This document shows, in pieces, positions 4,725 to 8,746 of a stretch of 8,746 nucleotides of DNA. The notes beneath the pieces were generated by a model. The model worked only from the letters and a program-made list of their open reading frames with translations. It had not been told where the DNA came from and searched no databases. The translations under genes and the position numbers were made by a program. Numbering within the stretch: position 1 is the first letter of the stretch; the number at the start of each line of letters is the position of its first letter. The stretch is from contig CAZNQW010000166.1 in NCBI GenBank assembly GCA_964575225.1, positions 1 through 8,746 of the forward strand, written 5' to 3'. Source of the stretch: CAZNQW01 sp964575225. Lineage in GTDB: Bacteria; Chloroflexota; Anaerolineae; JAAYZQ01.

Positions 4725-6566
4725 ATGTGCGGCATCGTCGGCTATGTGGGGCCGCGACAGGCGACCCCTATCGTCTTTGAAGGATTGAAACGCCTCGAAT
4801 ACCGGGGCTATGATTCGGCGGGCATCGCCGTCATCCAGGATGGACAGATTTCTGTCTGTCGCGATAAGGGCAAGTTGGTCAACCTCGGCGCCCTGCTCGA
4901 GACCCAGTCGATGGCCGGCACCGTCGGCATCGGCCACACACGTTGGGCCACCCACGGCAAACCTTCCCAAACCAACGCTCACCCCCACATCGACTGTACC
5001 GGGCGCATCGTGCTGGTACAGAATGGCATTGTCGAAAACTATCGCGCGCTGCGCCAGACTTTGAAGGAAAAGGGGCACCGCTTTTCTTCCGAAACGGACA
5101 CCGAGGCCATCGTCCACCTGATCGAGGATTTCATGCAGGAGGGCGCCGATCTGGCGACTGCTGTGCGACGAACCCTGGGCCTGATCGAGGGCGCCCATGC
5201 CATTGCCGTCATCAGCAGCCAGGAGCCGGATCGGATTGTGACGGCCCGCCTGGGCAACGCCGGCGGCGTGACCGTGGGCCTCGGCGACGGCGAGATGTTT
5301 ATCGCCTCCGACATTCCGGCCATCCTGGAGCACACCCAGCGAATGATCCACCTCGACAGCCGCGAAATGGCGGTGGTCACCGCCGAGGGGGCCGTCTTTA
5401 CCGACCTGGAAGGCCGCCCGCTCCAGAAGGAACCCACCATCATCCCCTGGGATCCGGTGGCAGCGGTGAAGGGCGAGTATCGCCACTTTATGCAAAAAGA
5501 GATCTATGAGCAGGCCCTGTCGCTGACCCACACCCTGGGCGACCGGGTAAATTTCGAGAGCCGTCAGGTGCGCCTGGACGAGTTGCACCTAACGGCGGAG
5601 CAGGTGGACCGCCTCAAAAAGATCGTCATTGTGGCCTGCGGCACCTCTTATCACGCCGGCCTGGTGGGCAAATTCCTGATCGAGTCGCTGGCCCGCATTC
5701 CGGTTGAGGTGGATTACAGCTCTGAATTCCGCTATCGGGACCCCCTCATCAACCACGATACGGCGGTGCTGTCCATCACCCAGAGCGGGGAGACGGTGGA
5801 CACCCTGGCGGCTATGGAAGAGGCCCGAGCCAAGGGCACCTTGCTGTGGAGCATCGTCAACGCCATAGGCAGTCAGGCCGCCCGCATGGCCGACGGCGTG
5901 ATCTATATGCACGCCGGGCCTGAGATCGGCGTGGCCAGCACCAAAGCCTTTACCTCGTCGCTGGTGGACCTGGTCCTCCTGGCCCTTTACCTGGGTCAAG
6001 TGCGGGGGACCCTGGCGCCCAGCCGGATGCACGAGTTCTTGGACGCCCTGATCGCTTTGCCCAAGCGGGTCGGCGATGTGTTGGACAATGGGCAGGAGTA
6101 CGATGATCTGGCAGCGCTGTACTTCAAGCGACAGAATTTTCTCTTCCTGGGCCGGGGCATCAACTATCCCATTGCCCTGGAGGGCGCTCTCAAACTCAAA
6201 GAGATCAGCTATATTCACGCCGAAGGCTATCCGGCCGGCGAGATGAAGCACGGCCCCATCGCCCTCATCGATGAGAACATGCCGGTGGTGGCCATTGCCG
6301 TGCAGGACGACGTGTACGAAAAGATGATTAGCCAGATCGAGCAGGTACGGGCGCGAAACGGCAGCGTGATCGCCATCGCCACCGAGGGTGATACCTTTAT
6401 TCCCACCAAGGCCGATCACGTGATCTATGTGCCAAAGACGATCCCGCTGCTCACGCCCGTGCTCACGGTGCTGCCCCAGCAACTTCTGGCCTACCACGTG
6501 GCCGTGCGGCGCGGCGCCGACGTGGACCAACCGCGCAACCTGGCCAAATCCGTGACGGTGGAATGA
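4725..6566 (+). CDS. glmS: Glutamine--fructose-6-phosphate aminotransferase (isomerizing)
   Basis: Cytoplasmic GlcN6P synthase (613 aa), which makes glucosamine-6-phosphate from fructose-6-phosphate and glutamine and so opens the route to UDP-GlcNAc and peptidoglycan. The N-terminal glutaminase domain starts at the nucleophile Cys2 (MCGIVGYVG) and carries HTRWATHG (71-78), NGIVENY (100-106) and TDTE (124-127). Two SIS sugar-phosphate domains follow: CGTSYHAG (305-312), SGETVDT (354-360) and STKAFTS (405-411), then LGRGINYPIALEGALKLKE (475-493), HAEGYPAGEMKHGPIAL (498-514) and the C-terminal DQPRNLAKSVTVE with catalytic-type K608. No key residue is missing. AGGAGG (4711-4716) lies 8 nt before the ATG. 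Control by the upstream ribozyme is expected. The stop overlaps the murJ start in ATGA, suggesting one transcript. Confidence 0.98.
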   Translation: MCGIVGYVGPRQATPIVFEGLKRLEYRGYDSAGIAVIQDGQISVCRDKGKLVNLGALLETQSMAGTVGIGHTRWATHGKPSQTNAHPHIDCTGRIVLVQNGIVENYRALRQTLKEKGHRFSSETDTEAIVHLIEDFMQEGADLATAVRRTLGLIEGAHAIAVISSQEPDRIVTARLGNAGGVTVGLGDGEMFIASDIPAILEHTQRMIHLDSREMAVVTAEGAVFTDLEGRPLQKEPTIIPWDPVAAVKGEYRHFMQKEIYEQALSLTHTLGDRVNFESRQVRLDELHLTAEQVDRLKKIVIVACGTSYHAGLVGKFLIESLARIPVEVDYSSEFRYRDPLINHDTAVLSITQSGETVDTLAAMEEARAKGTLLWSIVNAIGSQAARMADGVIYMHAGPEIGVASTKAFTSSLVDLVLLALYLGQVRGTLAPSRMHEFLDALIALPKRVGDVLDNGQEYDDLAALYFKRQNFLFLGRGINYPIALEGALKLKEISYIHAEGYPAGEMKHGPIALIDENMPVVAIAVQDDVYEKMISQIEQVRARNGSVIAIATEGDTFIPTKADHVIYVPKTIPLLTPVLTVLPQQLLAYHVAVRRGADVDQPRNLAKSVTVE

Positions 6567-8206
6567 TCCCGCCGACTCGAAAGCGGGGGCTTGCCGCTGG
6601 GGGAGAGGAGGGCAAGGAAGCGCTCTCCCCCAGCGCCGCACCCGTCCCGGTGAGCGACCGGTCCAAGGCCATTCTCCAGGCCACGGCCCTGATCACCCTG
6701 TTGTCGCTCGGCGTCAAGGGGCTGGGGTTTCTCGAAAAGCTCCTGCTGGCCTACTTTTTCGGCACCGGCGTCGAGATCGACGCCTATCTGGTGGCCTATG
6801 GCCTGCCCTTCAGCGCCTTTATCGTGTTGCGCGAGGTGGTCAAACCGGCCTTTTTGCCGCCTTTTCTGCGAACCTGGCGCGCCTCGCAGGAGGATGGCCG
6901 GCGGTTGTTCCGCACCAGCGGCACGGTCCTGGCGATCCTGCTGGGCATCGTCTCGGTGGCGGGCGTGGCCCTGGCCGATCCCATCATCTCCCTGGCTGCG
7001 CCGGGCTTTGAAGGCGAACAACGCGCCCTGGCGGTGCAGCTCGTCCGCCTGGCCAGTCCTGCCCTGTTTCTGCTGGGACTTTCAACCCTGACCACAGCCG
7101 CTCTCCACGCCCACAAGCGGTTTGTGCTTCCCGTGTTCGGCGACGCCAGCTATCGGCTGGGTCCTTTGGTCCTTCTGCTGAGTGTGGGCGGCGTCCAGGC
7201 CATGATGGCCGGCGCGGTGCTGGGGGCCCTGGGCAAGCTGGCCATCGAGGCGGCGGGCCTGCGCACGCACCTGGGCCGTTTGCGTCCAGCCCTGGATCTG
7301 ACCTTGGCCCCGGTGCGCACGGTGGGGCGGCTGGCAGCCCCCTTGCTAGCGGCCACCTTCTTGTCCCTGTTCATCGCGCCCATTGTCGAAAACGCCTTTG
7401 CCAGCCAGGTGGGCGTGGGCGGGGTATCGTCGCTGGCCTACGCCCGCAAAATCGTCGAGACGCTGACCACCATCCTGCCCTATACCCTGGGCTTGGTGCT
7501 GTTTCCCTTTTCGGCCGAGATGGCCGCGGGGGGCGACCACAAGGCGCTGGCGGGCACCCTGACTTCGGTTGTGCGGGCTCTGGTGCTCCTGTTCCTGCCG
7601 GTCACCCTGGGGCTGATGGTTCTTCGCGTGCCTTTTGTCCAGCTCCTGTTCGAGCGGGGCGCCTTTACCGCCGAGTCCACCCAACTGACGGCGGGGCCCC
7701 TGTTCTACTATGCCCTGGCCCTTTTGCCCTTTGCCCTGGAAGTGATCATCATCCCCTTCTTTTTTGCCCGGCAGGATACCCTGACGCCGGTGCTCACCGA
7801 TGTGGCGGCCTTTGCTCTGAACGTGGCCCTGATCCCCCTGCTGATGCCCCTTGTCGGGTTGGGAGGCATTGCCCTGGCGGCGGCCCTGGCCAAAGGCGCC
7901 AAGGTGTTGGCGCTGTTGGTGCTCTTTTCCCGGCGCGTGCCGGATTTTCGCCTGGCGCCTCTAAAGCCCTTTTCGCTCCAGATGTTGGCCGCCTCCCTGG
8001 CGACGGTGGGGACGCTGGCCCTCTTTTCGTCGCTGGGACCCGGCTGGAGCGACGGCATGGTGGCCCTCACCCTGTATCTGTCAGCCGGCGCCCTGCTGGG
8101 GATCGCGGCGTTCTTTGGCAGCGCCTACCTCTTGCGGGTGGGCGAGCTGCGCGATCTGACGGCAAGAGGGCAGAGCTGGCTCCGCGCTCGCCGCTTCAGT
8201 TCATGA
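6563..8206 (+). CDS. murJ: MurJ/MviN-family lipid II flippase
   Basis: Inner-membrane protein (547 aa) of the MOP superfamily, predicted to flip the peptidoglycan precursor lipid II across the membrane. About 14 hydrophobic segments are visible from residue 36 to 525. Landmarks are FGTGVEIDAYLVAYGLP (66-82), LREVVKPAFLPPF (89-101) and the family signature FERGAF (363-368). Where E. coli MurJ has Arg24 in the GFxRD segment of the first helix, this protein reads GFLEK (55-59). The ATG at 6563 overlaps the glmS stop by 4 nt but lacks a good Shine-Dalgarno. Residues 1-30 are low-complexity and overlie a perfect inverted repeat, so GTG 6650 (residue 30) is an alternative start, though it has no clear ribosome site either. 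A function as a related polysaccharide or teichoic flippase is possible but less likely. Confidence 0.88.
   Translation: MIPPTRKRGLAAGGEEGKEALSPSAAPVPVSDRSKAILQATALITLLSLGVKGLGFLEKLLLAYFFGTGVEIDAYLVAYGLPFSAFIVLREVVKPAFLPPFLRTWRASQEDGRRLFRTSGTVLAILLGIVSVAGVALADPIISLAAPGFEGEQRALAVQLVRLASPALFLLGLSTLTTAALHAHKRFVLPVFGDASYRLGPLVLLLSVGGVQAMMAGAVLGALGKLAIEAAGLRTHLGRLRPALDLTLAPVRTVGRLAAPLLAATFLSLFIAPIVENAFASQVGVGGVSSLAYARKIVETLTTILPYTLGLVLFPFSAEMAAGGDHKALAGTLTSVVRALVLLFLPVTLGLMVLRVPFVQLLFERGAFTAESTQLTAGPLFYYALALLPFALEVIIIPFFFARQDTLTPVLTDVAAFALNVALIPLLMPLVGLGGIALAAALAKGAKVLALLVLFSRRVPDFRLAPLKPFSLQMLAASLATVGTLALFSSLGPGWSDGMVALTLYLSAGALLGIAAFFGSAYLLRVGELRDLTARGQSWLRARRFSS
6595..6635 (+). repeat. Perfect 13-bp inverted repeat at the glmS-murJ junction
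   Basis: Positions 6595-6607 (CGCTGGGGGAGAG) are the exact reverse complement of 6623-6635, with a 15-nt loop. The repeat begins 29 nt after the glmS stop, inside the nominal first 25 codons of murJ. It is strong enough to act as a transcript stabiliser, an attenuator or a poor terminator (no T-run follows). Its presence in coding DNA makes the annotated murJ N-terminus doubtful. Confidence 0.7.
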
Positions 8207-8271
8207 AGACAAGAACTCCTCTGCTGCAACTTCTGATGCCGTCCTGCGTATGGTAGGTACATGCGGATACA

Positions 8272-8289
8272 AAGGCGCACGGGCGCCTT
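8272..8289 (+). repeat. 7-bp hairpin just before the ribosome site of the DUF4342 gene
   Basis: AAGGCGC (8272-8278) pairs with GCGCCTT (8283-8289) around loop ACGG. It ends 5 nt before the Shine-Dalgarno AAGGAG (8295-8300). I find no convincing promoter between murJ and this gene (8207-8309), so it may be read through from glmS-murJ, and the hairpin may affect initiation or mark a processing point. Its role is unknown. Confidence 0.4.
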
Positions 8290-8309
8290 GGCAGAAGGAG
8301 AAAAGGACC

Positions 8310-8636
8310 ATGTCAGAAGAGGAAAAAACCGTTCACACCGAGGGTGCGGAAGAGGCGCCTGAGGCAACCGAGTCGCGGGCTGGAATGAGCGAGGAGTTCA
8401 GGGTCCAGGCCCAAGATCTGTTCCAGACCATCAATGACATCATTCGCGAAGGCACGGCCAAGCGGATCACCGTTACCCGCAATAACCGGATCCTGCTGGA
8501 CATCCCTCTCGTGGTGGGCGTGGGAGCCGGTGCGTTGCTGGCTTTTTACATGCCCTTTATTTCGGCCATTGCGGCCGTGGGCGCCCTGTTTGGCGGATGC
8601 ACCGTGCGCATCGACCGGGACGAGCCTGCCGATTAA
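8310..8636 (+). CDS. DUF4342 domain-containing small protein
   Basis: Protein of 108 aa with unknown biochemical function. Residues 1-25 are acidic and low-complexity. The domain begins at MSEEFRVQAQDLFQTINDII (26-45), continues with EGTAKRITVTRNNRILLDIPL (47-67), and is followed by a glycine-alanine-rich hydrophobic stretch (68-96) that could be membrane-inserted or a packed hairpin, and ends in CTVRIDRDE. This order (E-F-x-V start, G-x-x-R-R-I strand, L-x-I-P-L, hydrophobic core, C-T-hydrophobic-x-hydrophobic end) is what I recall of DUF4342. The start ATG 8310 has AAGGAG 9 nt upstream; earlier codons of the frame lie before the ribosome site. ATG 8385 (residue 26) is a weaker alternative. 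It follows murJ by 103 nt and is closed by a strong terminator, so it may be the last gene of the glmS-murJ unit. Confidence 0.8.
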   Translation: MSEEEKTVHTEGAEEAPEATESRAGMSEEFRVQAQDLFQTINDIIREGTAKRITVTRNNRILLDIPLVVGVGAGALLAFYMPFISAIAAVGALFGGCTVRIDRDEPAD

Positions 8637-8661
8637 GCAAGGATCGGCTACATTCCACACA

Positions 8662-8696
8662 GGGAGCGGGGATCAACCTCCGCTCCCTCTGTTTTT
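8662..8696 (+). terminator. Rho-independent terminator after the DUF4342 gene
   Basis: GGGAGCGG (8662-8669) pairs with CCGCTCCC (8680-8687) around a 10-nt loop, with ACA/TGT able to extend the base. TTTTT follows at 8692-8696. It lies 25 nt after the stop codon and probably ends the transcript covering this gene, and possibly glmS-murJ too. Confidence 0.88.
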
Positions 8697-8720
8697 CCTC
8701 CCGCTGTCCTCTTGGGAGTG

Positions 8721-8736
8721 CGGCGCCCTGGCGCCG
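8721..8736. repeat. 7-bp inverted repeat at the window edge
   Basis: CGGCGCC (8721-8727) pairs with GGCGCCG (8730-8736) with a 2-nt centre, and AAAAA follows. The A-run is on the wrong side to make a terminator for a gene coming from the right. It may belong to the next gene's leader. Nothing more can be said from the 10 remaining bases. Confidence 0.4.
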
Positions 8737-8746
8737 AAAAACCCGC

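Noticed and set aside
4647..6641. Two long minus-strand open frames opposite glmS
   Set aside because: GlmS is complete with all catalytic motifs on the plus strand. The antisense frames are composition artefacts rich in His, Gly and Arg, with no family features.
8250..8309. 20-residue N-terminal extension of the DUF4342 protein
   Set aside because: It would cover the hairpin and the Shine-Dalgarno AAGGAG placed correctly for ATG 8310.
8721..8740. Terminator at the right edge
   Set aside because: The A-run follows the stem on the plus strand, and no A-run precedes it to give a T-run on the minus strand.

Overview
The window is high in GC, with dense coding and well-formed TATAAT-type promoters. 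It carries an anaerobe-type indolepyruvate:ferredoxin oxidoreductase, a 2[4Fe-4S] ferredoxin, a DUF4342-type protein and a glmS ribozyme. My best guess is an anaerobic or facultative Chloroflexota (Anaerolineae-like) bacterium, with a deep-branching high-GC Firmicute as the alternative. This is inferred from gene content and the palindromic repeats; no rRNA is present to settle it.

Left part (1-3872). Positions 1-158 hold only small inverted repeats. A D12-class (Dam-like) adenine methyltransferase lies on the minus strand (1001-159) with its own good promoter. Back to back with it is a plus-strand operon iorA-iorB (1218-3631), the two subunits of indolepyruvate:ferredoxin oxidoreductase. The likely iorA start is a GTG at 1218, because a strong Shine-Dalgarno sequence lies inside the longer reading frame. 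Converging on iorB is a 55-residue 2[4Fe-4S] ferredoxin (3872-3705, minus). It is separated by a terminator whose T-run lies on the ferredoxin side. The ferredoxin is a natural candidate for the electron acceptor of IorAB.

Middle (3873-4724). About 850 bases have no protein gene. The left half holds the ferredoxin promoter and a dense row of perfect inverted repeats, including a 14-bp-arm palindrome and a possible long multi-helix hairpin (4006-4098). The right half holds a probable promoter and then a glmS ribozyme (about 4405-4604), recognised by its conserved core. It carries an insertion of about 52 nt at the P3 loop.

Right part (4725-8746). glmS (GlcN6P synthase) overlaps murJ (lipid II flippase) by 4 nt, so a GlcN6P-responsive ribozyme probably sits at the head of a two-gene cell-wall operon. 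A perfect 13-bp inverted repeat lies at the glmS-murJ junction, inside the nominal murJ N-terminus. Next comes a small DUF4342-type protein with its own ribosome binding site, then a clear intrinsic terminator.

The most interesting material is the ribozyme with its insertion, its possible reach to murJ, and the unexplained inverted-repeat cluster between the ferredoxin gene and glmS.
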